Assembly (NCBI GenBank): GCA_003225055.1
Contig: QIAU01000129.1
Coordinates: 17,150-81,149 of the forward strand
Length of the DNA stretch: 64,000 nt
Direction of reading: 5' to 3'
Origin: Acidobacteriota bacterium
Lineage (GTDB): Bacteria > Acidobacteriota > Terriglobia > Terriglobales > Acidobacteriaceae
Shown in pieces: positions 33,946 to 45,200 of this stretch. The stretch's first letter is position 1. Each line of letters begins with the position of its first letter. Made by a program: the position numbers and the translations under genes. The notes beneath the pieces are model-generated. The model saw only the letters and a program-made list of their open reading frames with translations, was not told where the DNA came from and ran no database searches.

Positions 33946-35664
33946 TCACTTCAGTTCCGGGAAATCGTCTTCCCAATATTCCTTCTCCCGGCGGCTGCCC
34001 AGGCGGCGCGGTTCTTTTTCCACAGCGCGTAATTGTACGCGGCGGATTTTTCCGGAAATGGTTTTGGGCAGGTCGGAGAATTCCAGGCGGCGGATTCGTT
34101 TGTAGCTACCCAGCCGGCCGCGGCAAAAATTGAAAATGTCCTTGGCCAGCTCGCGCGATGGGACGACACCAGGCTTTAATGTGATGAACGCCTTGGGCAC
34201 ATTCCAGCGGATTTCATCCGGGCTGGGCACCACGGCAGCTTCCGCTACGGCTACGTGTTCCAGCAGCGCGCTCTCCAGTTCAAATGGACTGAGACGGTAG
34301 TCTGAGCTCTTAAACACATCGTCGGCGCGGCCTACATAGGTGAAATATCCATCCCCATCACGATGCGCCACGTCGCCGGTGCGGTAGTAACCGCCTTCCA
34401 TCGCGCGCTCGGTTCGCTCGGCATCGTCCACGTAACCGTCAAACAGGCTGAGGGGGCGGGGGGCTAGCTTCACCGAGATTTCCCCGTCCTCGCATAAATT
34501 GCCCTCCGCATCGAGCAGCGCAATTTCATGTCCGGGGGATGGCTTGCCCACCGCTCCGGGCTTCACCGTTTGACCGGGGAAGTTTCCTAACAGGCAGACA
34601 TTTTCGGTTTGTCCGAATCCGTCGCGGATGATGATACCCCAGGCAGCCCGGACCTTCTCGATGATTTCCGGATTGAGCGGTTCGCCGGCGCTGGCCAAGT
34701 CGCGCAACTTAACCGCAAACGATTTCAAATCTTCCAGTACGAATAGTCGCCACACCGTGGGTGGAGCGCAGAGGGTCGTGACACCACAGCGCGCGACTTC
34801 GCTCAACGTCTTGTTGGCCTCGAACCGAGCATAGTTGTGCACAAAAATGGTCGCGCCCGCATTCCAGGGAGCAAAGAAACAACTCCAGGCATGCTTGGCC
34901 CATCCCGGCGAACTGATGTTGAGATGCAAGTCAGCGGGGCGGATCCCGATCCAGTACATGGTGGCGAGATGACCTACCGGATAGCTCTGGTGAGTGTGCA
35001 GCACCAGCTTGGGCAGAGCCGTGGTGCCCGAGGTGAAATACAGGAGAAAAGGGTCAGAGGCCCGGGTGACTGCGTCCGGCAAGAATTCGGGAGATTCATG
35101 GTAAGCGTCGCCGTAGGAAATCCAATCCCGGGTTGACTCCCCAACCACAATTCGGGTGTATTCACCCGGGAGCGTGGAAAACCTCTCGACGTTCGCCGAG
35201 GTGGCGATTACGTGCCTGGCTTTGCCGCGCTCCAGACGATCGCTGAGGTCGGCACGGGTAAGAAGTGTGGCGGCGGGCACCACGATTGCTCCCAGTTTCA
35301 TTGCGGCCAGCATTACTTCCCAGATCGCGACCACGTTGGGCAGCATGACAATCATGCGGTCGCCACGCTTCACGCCCTGGCGCCGCAGGAAATTCGCGAC
35401 TTGGTTGGAGCGGCGCGACAGCTCCGCGAAGCTCAACTTCAATTCGGTGCCATCGTCATTGACGATCCAAAGCCCCGGTTTTGAACTGTCACGTGCGTAA
35501 TTGTCGAAATAATCAAGCGCCCAGTTGAACTCGTTCAGGTTGGGCCAGCGGAATTCACGGCGCGCGGTGTCGTAGTCGTCACGATGTTTTAGAAGAAAGT
35601 CGCGGGCCGCAAGAAAGGCTTTGAGCCCAGATGTCTGTGCCGGGCCGCTCTGCCGGGATGTCAT
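33946..35664 (-). CDS. AMP-forming acyl-CoA synthetase (ANL superfamily)
   Basis: A 572-residue adenylate-forming ligase. P-loop-like LLYFTSGTTALPKLVLHTHQ, the aromatic/acid-binding part FGQTENVCLLGNFPG, YYRTGDVAHRDGDGYFTYVG with the ATP-contacting Asp, RADDVFKSSDYRLSPFELES hinge, and the C-terminal PKTISGKIRR with the catalytic Lys. This activates a carboxylic acid to acyl-AMP and transfers it to CoA. The pattern is closest to medium-chain or benzoate-type acyl-CoA synthetases; the exact acid is not deducible. Start at MTSRQSGPAQ, preferred to an ATG 39 bases upstream. No acyl-CoA pathway genes adjoin it. Confidence 0.9.
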   Translation of the reverse strand: MTSRQSGPAQTSGLKAFLAARDFLLKHRDDYDTARREFRWPNLNEFNWALDYFDNYARDSSKPGLWIVNDDGTELKLSFAELSRRSNQVANFLRRQGVKRGDRMIVMLPNVVAIWEVMLAAMKLGAIVVPAATLLTRADLSDRLERGKARHVIATSANVERFSTLPGEYTRIVVGESTRDWISYGDAYHESPEFLPDAVTRASDPFLLYFTSGTTALPKLVLHTHQSYPVGHLATMYWIGIRPADLHLNISSPGWAKHAWSCFFAPWNAGATIFVHNYARFEANKTLSEVARCGVTTLCAPPTVWRLFVLEDLKSFAVKLRDLASAGEPLNPEIIEKVRAAWGIIIRDGFGQTENVCLLGNFPGQTVKPGAVGKPSPGHEIALLDAEGNLCEDGEISVKLAPRPLSLFDGYVDDAERTERAMEGGYYRTGDVAHRDGDGYFTYVGRADDVFKSSDYRLSPFELESALLEHVAVAEAAVVPSPDEIRWNVPKAFITLKPGVVPSRELAKDIFNFCRGRLGSYKRIRRLEFSDLPKTISGKIRRVQLRAVEKEPRRLGSRREKEYWEDDFPELK

Positions 35665-35844
35665 GGCACGATCCTGGGGTGCAATTGGGGCGCATATTAA
35701 CACACAAGCGTTGCCGCCAAGAGGACAGTGGGGTTGGCGTCGAGGAAGGGGGCACCGGGCTCGAGCGCACCGGGGCGGAGGCTTGCTGAAGCCAGAAAAG
35801 CAGATTCCGCAACAGCTTGAAGCTGCTGCGGAATGCAGGAATGT

Positions 35845-36594
35845 CTACTTTTTCTTTTTCCGCTCGTCGCCGGCGATTACGCCGTCCTTGATGTGAATAA
35901 CGCGGTGGGCGTACTCGGCAATATCGTGCTCGTGCGTGACTAGAACGATAGTATTTCCCTGCCCGTGCAGCCGATCCAACAACGCCATGATTTCGTTGCC
36001 GGTCTGCGAGTCCAGGTTACCGGTGGGCTCGTCAGCCAGGATGATCGAGGGTGTGCAAACCAGCGCTCGGGCGATGGCGACGCGTTGTCTCTGGCCGCCG
36101 GAGAGCTCGTTAGGCTTATGCATCATGCGGGATTCCATGCCAACCGATGTCAGAGCTTGCTTGGCGCGTTCCAGCCGGTCTTCGGCCGGGACACCCGCAT
36201 AGATGAGAGGCAGCTCGACATTATGCAGAGCGGTGGCGCGAGCCAACAGGTTGAAGGTCTGGAAGACGAAACCGATTTCCCTGTTGCGGATGCGGGCCAG
36301 CTCGTCGTCGTCGAGTTCGCTCACCAGTTGCGCGTTCAGCCAATAGCGGCCTTTGCTGGGAGTATCGAGGCAGCCGATCAGGTTCATCAAGGTTGATTTA
36401 CCTGAGCCGGACGGGCCCATGATGGCCACGTACTCATTGCGCTCGATTCGCAGGTTGACCCCACGCAAGGCGTGCACCTGCTGTTCCGAACCCATATCGT
36501 AGGTCTTCCACAGTTCTTCGGTGCAGATCATGCACGATTCGGGGGGCGCGGACACTTCCGGCTGCGAGATACTGATTACTTGCGCGGTGGCCAT
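35845..36594 (-). CDS. ABC transporter ATPase, MacB/LolD type
   Basis: A 249-residue nucleotide-binding subunit. Walker [11 protein letters not shown]-loop FVFQTFNLL, signature [15 protein letters not shown], Walker [14 protein letters not shown] and H-loop VTHEHD are all intact, with the LolD/MacB-type [10 protein letters not shown]. The start has AGGAGAAGAGG upstream. It is 80 bases downstream of a membrane-fusion adaptor gene on the same strand, so the two form an operon of a tripartite-like efflux or lipoprotein system. The matching FtsX-fold permease is not found in the window (the next gene downstream is unrelated). Confidence 0.92.
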   Translation of the reverse strand: MATAQVISISQPEVSAPPESCMICTEELWKTYDMGSEQQVHALRGVNLRIERNEYVAIMGPSGSGKSTLMNLIGCLDTPSKGRYWLNAQLVSELDDDELARIRNREIGFVFQTFNLLARATALHNVELPLIYAGVPAEDRLERAKQALTSVGMESRMMHKPNELSGGQRQRVAIARALVCTPSIILADEPTGNLDSQTGNEIMALLDRLHGQGNTIVLVTHEHDIAEYAHRVIHIKDGVIAGDERKKKK

Positions 36595-36674
36595 CCTCTT
36601 CTCCTTGTCCTCAAGGGACACTACCTGCTCCGATCCTCCAGGCTCTTCGGTTAGACGAGCCTGCCTTGTTTCGG

Positions 36675-38066
36675 TTATGAGGTTTCTTCCTTCTTAGGAG
36701 CCGTATTATCTATTTTGACGCTGGCTCCCGGCTTGAGTGTGCGCAAAACTTTGTAACTACCGGTAACCACCTCGTCACCGGTTTGCAGCCCTGTTGTGAC
36801 CTCAATGTCCGTACTTCCAGCGATCCCCGTCTCTATCGGGACGAATTCAGCCTTGCCTTTCTTGATGACAAAGACACCCTGGATTTCTTCTTTGCCCTTA
36901 TCTTCCTTCGATGCGTCGCGCTGTGGAGCTGCCGCCTGAACGGTGCTCTTATCTTTTGGCTTCGCATTTTCCAGCTCGGCGCGACTCCGGATGGTGAGCG
37001 CCTGAATGGGAATGCTTATTACATTGCTACGCGTGGCGGTCGTAATCTTCGCCGTCGAGGAAAGACCTGGCCGCAAGTTTTGCGGCGGATCCTGAAGCGT
37101 AACTACCACCTTGAAATCTTTCGCCTCCTGGCTGGCGGAAGTCTGCTGCGAGGTGGCCAGTCCGGTGGAGCGCACAATGGCATTGTCGCCGATTTCTGTG
37201 ACCACGCCCTTGAATGCTTTTCTGGGAATGGCATCGATGCTTACTTCGGCCGGCTGGCCAAGCTTCACGTTCACAATGTCGGTCTCATCCACCTTGACTT
37301 CAGCCGTGATGACCGACATATCGGCGATAGTCATCAGTGTACTTCCCGGCGAGTTCTGAATGCCGATGACTACCGTCTCGCCTTCGCGCACGGGAAGATT
37401 CGTGATCACGCCATCAAAGGGCGCTGCATAGGTCGTCTTCTGCAAAACGTCCGCCACCCGGGTAAGATTGGCGCGGGTTTGGGTAACCCGGCGCTCCGCG
37501 GAATCCACCTGGGCTTTTGATTGAGCGACCCGGGCGTTGGCTTGCGCCAGGCCGGCATCCGCTCCCAACCAGGCATTCTGACGGCTGTCAAACTCTGCCT
37601 TGGCGATTAGAGCTTCCTGGTATAAACCCTGGGCCCTCTGCCAATCGAGCTTGGTGCGTTCCGCATCGGCTTTGGCGCGGTTCAAATCGGCCAGCGCGGT
37701 CTTATATCCCGCCTCTGCGGCGATGGCATCGGTTTGGGCTGCTTCGAGGGAGGCACGCGTAGCCGCGACATCGGCAGACGACTGAACATTCTCCAGTTGC
37801 GCCAGCAGTTGCCCTTTTTTCACCCGGTCGCCCTCCTTCACATACAAGTGGGTGATCTTCCCAAAAGCATTAGCCCCGACATTGACGTAAGTCTTGGGCA
37901 TGATTTCCCCGGAAGCTGTCACGAGGGCAGCCAAATCCTGGTTCTGTGCTTTTCCTGTTTGCACGGTGACGACATTTCGGCCGCTGAAATAGATCGTCCC
38001 GAGAACCATTCCTAGCACCAAAAACAGCGCCGCGGCACCGATTAAGACTTTTGCCCAAGTTTTCAT
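36675..38066 (-). CDS. MacA/HlyD-type periplasmic adaptor protein
   Basis: A 463-residue membrane-fusion protein. N-terminal anchor ([20 protein letters not shown]), lipoyl half-motifs ([20 protein letters not shown] and [20 protein letters not shown]), a long alpha-hairpin ([24 protein letters not shown], residues 100-215) and beta-barrel/proximal domains ([20 protein letters not shown]). A Lys/Asp/Glu-rich insertion ([20 protein letters not shown]) sits at residues 355-385. It bridges an inner-membrane permease to an outer-membrane channel. Upstream of the ATPase gene in a probable operon. A TATAAT box on this strand lies at plus-strand 38294-38299. Confidence 0.9.
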   Translation of the reverse strand: MKTWAKVLIGAAALFLVLGMVLGTIYFSGRNVVTVQTGKAQNQDLAALVTASGEIMPKTYVNVGANAFGKITHLYVKEGDRVKKGQLLAQLENVQSSADVAATRASLEAAQTDAIAAEAGYKTALADLNRAKADAERTKLDWQRAQGLYQEALIAKAEFDSRQNAWLGADAGLAQANARVAQSKAQVDSAERRVTQTRANLTRVADVLQKTTYAAPFDGVITNLPVREGETVVIGIQNSPGSTLMTIADMSVITAEVKVDETDIVNVKLGQPAEVSIDAIPRKAFKGVVTEIGDNAIVRSTGLATSQQTSASQEAKDFKVVVTLQDPPQNLRPGLSSTAKITTATRSNVISIPIQALTIRSRAELENAKPKDKSTVQAAAPQRDASKEDKGKEEIQGVFVIKKGKAEFVPIETGIAGSTDIEVTTGLQTGDEVVTGSYKVLRTLKPGASVKIDNTAPKKEETS

Positions 38067-38510
38067 TCAGTTCCTGTCACACTCCGGAGGCGATGCTCAA
38101 TTAAGGGTTCCACAGGTTCTCGGCTGTCGGCAGTGCGGTGGGTCACAAGCGCAGAGCCGCACCACGATTCCCCGCCTTCCGGGATGACCGGATGCACCTC
38201 AGCAGATACGTCGCCGGATCCGGGGAAGTTCCCAAAAGCTCCGACTGCAAAGCAGGTGGTTACACCGGACCGGAAAGCGAGCGGGAGGATCAATTATATC
38301 GTGCAGGTACATCGTGCAGGGGGGGGCGGGGTCTGGCGGCGCACCCGAAGAGCGCGTTTTTGCCTGGTGTAAAAATGTGTAAGCATCTGGCATTGAGAGA
38401 CTTACGTGCCGGACGCGTAGTAGCGAGTTGGCTACCTGAGCCTTGCCTTGCTGCATCCGACGACTTACAATAAGGAGCAACTACGCGTGCCGGATAGGAG
38501 TACCTCCTCT
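38067..38510. other. Divergent intergenic region, adaptor / GWxTD gene
   Basis: About 440 bases without a supported gene. It has GC-rich dyads (for instance GTGCGG at 38130 with CCGCAC at 38157). I compared it with c-di-GMP and cobalamin riboswitches (see rejected items) and found only partial likeness. Confidence 0.4.
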
Positions 38511-40229
38511 ATGTCCCGGGTGGCTTTGCACAAGCGTGCTGTTGTCGCCTTCTTACTTGCTTCGCTTTGCTGTTTCTCGGTCTTCGCTCAGGAACGAAAA
38601 TCGAACTCCAGCGAGCAGGCCACATCCTCCGAACAACAGGAAGCAGACCCACTGAAGCGTCCGCTCAGTGAAAAACAGAAGAAGGCCAACGCCAAGGCGC
38701 TGCGTCAGGAATTGGGCAAGACCTACAAGAAGTGGTTGGACGAGGACGTTCGCTGGATCATCACGGACGAGGAGCGCCAGGCATTCAAGCAGCTCTCCAA
38801 CGACGAAGAGCGCGATCAGTTCATCGAGGCATTCTGGGCGCGGCGCGACCCCACTCCAGACACGCCCGAGAACGAATACAAGGAAGAGCACTACCGTCGC
38901 ATCGCGTACGCCAACGAGCATTTTGCGGCGGGCATCCCCGGCTGGAAGACGGACCGCGGGCGCATGTACATCATGTATGGCCCGCCGGATGAGATTGAAT
39001 CGCATCCCTCCGGTGGCACCTATGATCGTCCGATGGAAGAGGGCGGCGGCACTACCTCCACGTACCCCTTCGAGAACTGGCGTTATCGCTATCTCGAGGG
39101 TGTGGGCCAGGAAGTCATTATCGAGTTCGTGGACACCTGCATGTGCGGCGACTACCACATGACCATCGACCGCTCCGAAAAAGATGCCCTGCTGTATACC
39201 CCCAATGCCGGGCTCACGCTTTACGAGCAGATGGGGATGGCCAGCAAGGCGAACCGCTTCAACGGCGGTTTGGAAAGACTCGGATCAGGGCCTTTCAACC
39301 AGGATAATGCCTCCAAACAATTCGATCGCCTCGAACAATTCGCAAAGCTGAACAAGCCCCCGGCCATCAAGTTCAAGGACCTGGAAGAAGTCGTTACTCA
39401 CAAGATCAGCGTTAACCTGATGCCGTTCGACGTTGTCACCGATTTCGTAAAGGTGACTAGCGACACCGTGCTGGTGCCGATTACCGTTCAGATCAAGAAC
39501 AAGGACATCACGTTCGTAAATAAGGACGGTGTGTCGCGCGGCACGGTGAACATTTTCGGCCGCATTACGACGATCGCAGGACGCGTGGCGCAGACCTTCG
39601 AAGACACGGTGCAGGTCGATGTTCCTCCCGAATTGCTTCCCAAAACGACCGAGAACGCGTCGGTCTATTGGAAGTCCGTGCCGCTGCGGACACCTGGCCG
39701 GTACATGTTGGAATTGGTGGTGAAAGACGTGAACGGTGACCGCGTTGGTACCTGGCGCAGGAGCGTGCCGGTTCCCGAATACAATGAGGATCGCTTGGCA
39801 ACGTCTTCCCTGGTTCTGGCCGACGCCATGCATCCTGTCGCTACTCGAAACGTGGGCACAGGCAATTTCGTCATCGGCGACACCTACGTGCGCCCGCGGG
39901 TGCCACCCGCGGATGGGAAGCCGGTGAGCTTCAAGCGCAGCCAAAATCTAAATCTCTGGATGCAGGTCTATCACCTAAGCGTCGATGAGAAAACGCACAA
40001 GCCGTCGGCGACTGTCGAATACGACGTAGTGAACACCACAACCAACAAGCCGGTGATTCATACGATCGAATCGACGGATCAAATGGGTAACGTCGGAGAT
40101 CAACTGACATTGAAGAAGACGCTATCAGCTGCTAACCTGCAGCCGGGCGTCTACAAACTGCAGATCAAGGTGAACGACAACATCTCCAAGCAAACGGTTG
40201 ACCCTTCAGCGACATTTACTGTCGAGTGA
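38511..40229 (+). CDS. Exported GWxTD-domain protein
   Basis: A 572-residue protein with signal peptide (VVAFLLASLCCFSVFA, then Q), a charged linker (SEKQKKANAKALRQELGK), and the GWxTD domain (KKWLDEDVRWIITDEERQAF, then FWARRDPTPDTPENEYKEEH and GRMYIMYGPPDEIES). The second half is beta-rich, with Ig-like strands (VPITVQIKNKDITFVNKDG, GRYMLELVVKDVNGDRVGTW). The domain is common in acidobacteria and Bacteroidota relatives; function unknown, periplasmic. A GTG at 38487 with AAGGAG upstream is an alternative start. It is followed after 36 bases by a gene on the same strand, probably one operon. Confidence 0.85.
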   Translation: MSRVALHKRAVVAFLLASLCCFSVFAQERKSNSSEQATSSEQQEADPLKRPLSEKQKKANAKALRQELGKTYKKWLDEDVRWIITDEERQAFKQLSNDEERDQFIEAFWARRDPTPDTPENEYKEEHYRRIAYANEHFAAGIPGWKTDRGRMYIMYGPPDEIESHPSGGTYDRPMEEGGGTTSTYPFENWRYRYLEGVGQEVIIEFVDTCMCGDYHMTIDRSEKDALLYTPNAGLTLYEQMGMASKANRFNGGLERLGSGPFNQDNASKQFDRLEQFAKLNKPPAIKFKDLEEVVTHKISVNLMPFDVVTDFVKVTSDTVLVPITVQIKNKDITFVNKDGVSRGTVNIFGRITTIAGRVAQTFEDTVQVDVPPELLPKTTENASVYWKSVPLRTPGRYMLELVVKDVNGDRVGTWRRSVPVPEYNEDRLATSSLVLADAMHPVATRNVGTGNFVIGDTYVRPRVPPADGKPVSFKRSQNLNLWMQVYHLSVDEKTHKPSATVEYDVVNTTTNKPVIHTIESTDQMGNVGDQLTLKKTLSAANLQPGVYKLQIKVNDNISKQTVDPSATFTVE

Positions 40230-40265
40230 TACCGCAGGCTGGGTTCATCCCAAGGTGGTGGAGTA

Positions 40266-41945
40266 ATGCTCCAAAAGCTCGGGTGCGTGGTGCTGGTGTT
40301 GGGCCTCGTGCTTCCGGCAGCGGCGGCAGGGAAGCCGGGCACCATCTCAGGGTATGTGCGCGACATGGCCGGCGTTCCCCAAATGGGTGCGGTGGTCGAA
40401 GTCCTCGGATCGGCTTCGCACACGTTGCGGGTTTTTACGGACGAAAAAGGCTTCTACAGCACCGCAGGTCTGCTTCCCGGAATCTACAATCTCAAAGTTT
40501 CGGCGCCATCTTTTCTTCCTGCCCTGCGGGAGGGCGTTGGTCTGCGTCCCGGCGCCAGCACGGTGATCAACGTCACTCTGAATACCATCTTCGAAGCCTT
40601 TCAGTTATCGCCGAATCGCGGTCCTGCTGAGGAGGACGATTGGAAATGGACCCTGCGCTCGGTCGCCAACCGGCCTGTGCTGCGGGTCGTTAATAACGCG
40701 CACAGAGTGGCCGCGAAAGGCGAGAAGAACGACGATGGTTCGCTCAAGGGCAAGCTGTCGTTTGTGGCAGGTTCTGGCTCGAAGGGGTTTGGCAGCTCCT
40801 CGGACGTAAGCACCGGGTTTTCGCTGGAACATTCTTTGTTCTCCGGCGGTACCTTGGCGGTCGATGGAAACCTGGGGCATGGAGCGAGGGTGCCGTCGAC
40901 GGTTTTGCGCACCTCTTATGCGCATGCGCTGCCCGACGGATCACGTCCGGAGATCGCGTTGACCGTGCGTCGCTTTGCCTCGCCGGAGGCGAATCTGCAC
41001 GCCTTCGAGGCTTTGGCCTTGTCGATGTCGGACTCATTTACGCTGGGCAATTTCCTGGAGCTGAACTTCGGCAGCGAGCTTCAAACCATCGAGTTCATGG
41101 GCCGCGTCAACGCCTTCCGGCCGTTCGGTTCTGCCGACCTGCACCTCTCTCCGCATACCTTATTGGAGTATCGCTATGCGACTTCGGTGCCCAACAGCCG
41201 CATGGCTATGGGATTCGATTCGGCGCCTGCCGATCTGAGTGAGACCAATCCGCGCATGAGTGTTGCCGGATTCGCGCCGAGTCTGGAGCGCGCACGGCAC
41301 CACGAAGTTTCCGTATCGCGGCGAATCGGGAACACGAATGTGCAAGTAGCCGGCTTCTCCGACCGCGTTGTCAATCCGGCCCTGGTCGGCGTCGGTGACG
41401 TCACCTCCGACAGCGGCGAGGTGCTCCCCGATCCGTATTCAGGCACTTTTACCTATCAGGGCAAGGCTCTTGAGACGCGCGGGATGCGGGCTGTGTTGCA
41501 GCGCAAGCTGAATTCCGATCTCACTGCGACCCTGGACTACAGTTACGGCGGGGTGCTTGATTTAGACCGCTCTGACAGGGATCTACAGGACGCGCGCGCG
41601 GGGCTACATACGGTGGCGCGCCACGCAGTGGCGGTAAAGTTCAGCGGAGCGGTACCGCATGCGAAGACGCACTGGATTACTTCCTATCGCTGGACCCATG
41701 GCGAGGCCCTCACGCCGGTGGATCTGTTCAACGTCTCCGCCGGCCAAGCTGATCCCTATCTGAATGTCTTCATTCGCCAACCTATCCCGCGGGTCGGATT
41801 CCTGCCCGGCCGCATGCAAGCCCTGGTCGAAATCCGCAACCTTGTGGCGCAGGGATACGTGCCGGTGCTTGGCCTCGATGGACGCACGGTTTACCTGGTG
41901 CAATCCGCGAGGTCGGTGCGTGGCGGCGTAGCCTTTACCTTCTAA
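40266..41945 (+). CDS. Outer-membrane-like protein with N-terminal CarboxypepD_reg domain
   Basis: A 559-residue exported protein. The signal peptide (LGCVVLVLGLVLPAAAAG) is followed by a carboxypeptidase-regulatory-like Ig fold (GTISGYVRDMAGVPQMGAVV to GIYNLKVSAPSF). About 400 residues of alternating amphipathic strands follow, ending in VRGGVAFTF, an aromatic C-terminus typical of beta-barrels. No plug domain or TonB box is recognised, so it is likely a TonB-independent barrel or a degenerate receptor. GGTGGAG precedes the ATG. It forms an operon with the GWxTD gene; a joint envelope role is inferred. Confidence 0.75.
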   Translation: MLQKLGCVVLVLGLVLPAAAAGKPGTISGYVRDMAGVPQMGAVVEVLGSASHTLRVFTDEKGFYSTAGLLPGIYNLKVSAPSFLPALREGVGLRPGASTVINVTLNTIFEAFQLSPNRGPAEEDDWKWTLRSVANRPVLRVVNNAHRVAAKGEKNDDGSLKGKLSFVAGSGSKGFGSSSDVSTGFSLEHSLFSGGTLAVDGNLGHGARVPSTVLRTSYAHALPDGSRPEIALTVRRFASPEANLHAFEALALSMSDSFTLGNFLELNFGSELQTIEFMGRVNAFRPFGSADLHLSPHTLLEYRYATSVPNSRMAMGFDSAPADLSETNPRMSVAGFAPSLERARHHEVSVSRRIGNTNVQVAGFSDRVVNPALVGVGDVTSDSGEVLPDPYSGTFTYQGKALETRGMRAVLQRKLNSDLTATLDYSYGGVLDLDRSDRDLQDARAGLHTVARHAVAVKFSGAVPHAKTHWITSYRWTHGEALTPVDLFNVSAGQADPYLNVFIRQPIPRVGFLPGRMQALVEIRNLVAQGYVPVLGLDGRTVYLVQSARSVRGGVAFTF

Positions 41946-42233
41946 GAGTCGGGGCAAGACCACGGAAATTATAAAGGGCTGCGCCTCCTGCCGAATTCTC
42001 GCTCAGGGAGCTTGATTGATGCGGTAAATGTATGGATTTTCATATCAGCCGTCACGACCTGACTTCCAAGTAACATATTTTAGTTGTTTTTGTACCTGTG
42101 GAAGTATTTATGAAGTAGTTGAAAAAAGGATGTTTTCCGGGTGAAATTCTTTTTGGAGTGCTACGTGCCAACACGGTACCGACCTGATACGTTCGTCCTT
42201 AAGCTGATCAGTCGAAGCTAGCGAGGTGAAGGT
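41946..42233. other. Intergenic AT-rich leader before the first TonB receptor
   Basis: The part from about 42010 to 42140 is clearly more AT-rich than its surroundings (TTTTAGTTGTTTTTG, GAAAAAAGG) and probably contains the receptor promoter, but I cannot fix the boxes. GAGGTGAAGG provides a good ribosome-binding site for the ATG at 42234. Confidence 0.45.
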
Positions 42234-45200
42234 ATGCGACGTCTCCAGGGAGTCATTGTTGTACTAGTGTTGGCTATGGCTGCGGGTTATGGACAAACAT
42301 TCCGCGGCGCGATTAACGGCACGGTCACAGACCCATCAGGGGCGGTGGTTCCCAGTGCCACGGTAAAAGCAACAAATCTTGGCACCGGTACCAGTTACAG
42401 TATGGCCACGACCACTGACGGCCAGTTCGCATTTCAGGATCTCCCGCTGGGTACTTACAAGGTTAGTGTGTCAGCTAAGGGTTTTCGAGATGTGGCAGTG
42501 GACAAGGTGGCTGTGACGGCGGGATCAGTTTATACCCTTCCCCTCAAGCTCGCTGTGGGCCAGGAAGCTACCACCGTTGAAGTGTCCGCGGCTGCACTGA
42601 CGGTTGATACCACAACGATGACCCAGACAGATACCATCCCGGACACCGCTCTACAGAACGTACCGCTAAATGGGCGGGACTTCTCGCAGCTGATCGCTGT
42701 GGCTCCCGGTTACGGCGGCTATTCGCTGAATGGCTTTGGGTCTCTGAATGGGACGCGCGCGAACCAGATGAACTGGCAGATTGATGGGACGGACAACAAC
42801 GACTTCTGGCACAACATTCCGGCCGTCAACCAGGGCGGAGTGTCCGGCATCGCCGGTGTGCTGTTACCGATTGACGCCATAGACGAATTTTCGGCCCAGA
42901 CTCAATCCAATGCGGAGACCGGCCGCAACGCCGGCGGTACCATAAACTTGGTTCTCAAATCGGGTACCAACAGCCTGCACGGCTCGGCCTACTATTACAA
43001 CCGGAATGAGTTCTATGCGGCCAGTTCGCCCTTTGCGCCAAGTGGTACGAAACCCCCTGCCCTGCGCGACCAGAACTATGGAGGCACAGTTGGAGGCCCA
43101 ATCGTCAAAGACAAGACGTTCTACTTCCTGGGTTTTGAGCGGCAGAACTACATCGTCGGCCTGTCAGGCGTAGCCACGGAACCCTCATTGCAATGGCAAG
43201 CTCTGGCGACCGATTTAATTAACAACCCCGGCAACAAATATGGAACTTACCCGACACCTGTGTCCCTTAGCCCAGTTTCGCAAAACTTAATATCGACGCT
43301 CTGGCCGGGCTATATCAACAATCTGTCAGCAACGATCAACAACTTCTTTAGTCCCGTCACTTCCACGGGCTACAGCAACAACTGGATTATCAAGCTTGAT
43401 CACAACTTCAACACCAAGAACCACCTCTCGGCTCGCTGGTTCACCGGGCAGGGCAGCCAGACCCAACCCCTGGGCTCTAGTCCTGCGCTGGCAACGGCCA
43501 GCTCGAACCTCGGGTACTACTTTGAAACTGCGCCCATCCGCGTACAGAATTACTCGCTCGTGCTGAACTCAGTCCTCACATCGAGAACCACCAACCAGGT
43601 GCTGTTTGGCGTCAACATCTTCCACCAGAATTTCCACGATGCGAAGAACGATTTCAATACCAGGGCTCTAGGCTTGTTTCTAAGCCCCGACGCGACGATC
43701 AATGGCCAGCCCATTCTCGGGGCACCGAATATCGCCATTTCTGGGTTTGAGCAGGTCGGAATCACTCCTCCTGAAGGCCGCAATGACCCTACTGGTCATT
43801 TGACTGACATCGTCTCCCACACTGTCGGGAAACACCAGTTCCGCTTCGGGGGCGAGACTCGTCATGGGCGAGTGGAGGAATTCTATTACCGCCACTCGCT
43901 GGGTAGCTTCACATTCGACGGATCGCAGGGACCATGGAATGGCCCACAATCGTGCGGCTCTGTGGCTGCTCCGCCAGCGTGTGCCAGCTTGAATAAGAAC
44001 ATCGAAGCTCTGGCCGATTTTCTTTCCGGCAACGTGCAATCCTCTTCGATTGCTGTAGGCCATGCCGAGCGCCATGTCAGTGTGAACGCTTTCAACTTAT
44101 TTTTGGAGGACGCCTGGCAGCTCACGCGCAAGCTGAACTTGAACCTTGGCCTGCGCTACGAATACTTTGGGCCACCCCACAACGATACCAAAGACCTCGT
44201 AGTCTTTATTCCTTCGAAGGGGGGCAACGTCATTCAGGGGGCTGGCATCGATTCCATTTTCCCGCCTGACAAAAATAACCTGGCGCCTCGTTTTGGCTTT
44301 GCCTACCAGCCGAAAGAGAATGGCAACACTGTCGTGCGCGGCGGATTTGGCGTCTTCTTCGACCAGATAAATATGAACCCATTCTTCGACTTCCGCCCGC
44401 CGGCCGGCGCAGCCGACGGCCTAGAGGACAACCCAGCAGGGCCTTCTCCTGTGGATAAGTACAACACGAACAGGCTAGGCAAGGGTTCTTATCTCTGGGA
44501 GGACGTGCTGGCAGGCGGGAACCCTATTTTCGCGGGGGCTACCACGTGCGTCACTGGAAATGCGGCAACCGACCCGAACTGCGGGACTCACACTTACAAC
44601 GTCTATTCCGTCAACCAGAATTTCCGTACCTCTTATTTCTACAACTACAACCTGCAAGTCGAGCGCAGCTTCGGCAATGCGGCCGTGCTGCAGGTGGGTT
44701 ATGTCGGGAGTGCGGGCCGCAAGCTGCAGTTGACGCAGGACCTTAACCAAAACAACGCTTACGGCCCTTGCATCAGTTCTCCAACCACTTGCCAGTTCCC
44801 CAACATAGGCTCCATCTTGCAGCTCACCACGGAAGGGACATCCAATTACAATGCCTTGCAGAGTGTCTTCAAGGTAAGATCCTGGTATGGCCTTACTTCA
44901 CAATTCGCCTACACGTGGTCGCATGCTCTGGATCAGGTGAGCGAGTACCGCGGCGTGAAAGCTCCCCTCAATCTTGATGACTTCTACGGAAACGGCGACT
45001 ATGACACTCGCCACAACTTCACGACCTATGTGACCTACGATATACCGGGTTCCTCGCACGGTCCCAAGATCCTGACGCATGGCTGGCAGCTGAATAGCTT
45101 GTTGTCTTTCCACAGCGGGCAACCCTTCGACGAGGTGCGGCCGGGCTCGAATCTTATTGGTGATCCTTTCGCGGGAATTTCTCATAGGTTCAATAAGGCA

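Noticed and set aside
38100..38330. Possible c-di-GMP (GEMM) or cobalamin riboswitch
   Set aside because: CGACTGCAAAGC on the plus strand and GGAAGGCGGGGA on the minus strand recall parts of these riboswitches, but the other invariant elements (GCAAACC for GEMM; the GCCACTG B12 box) are missing.
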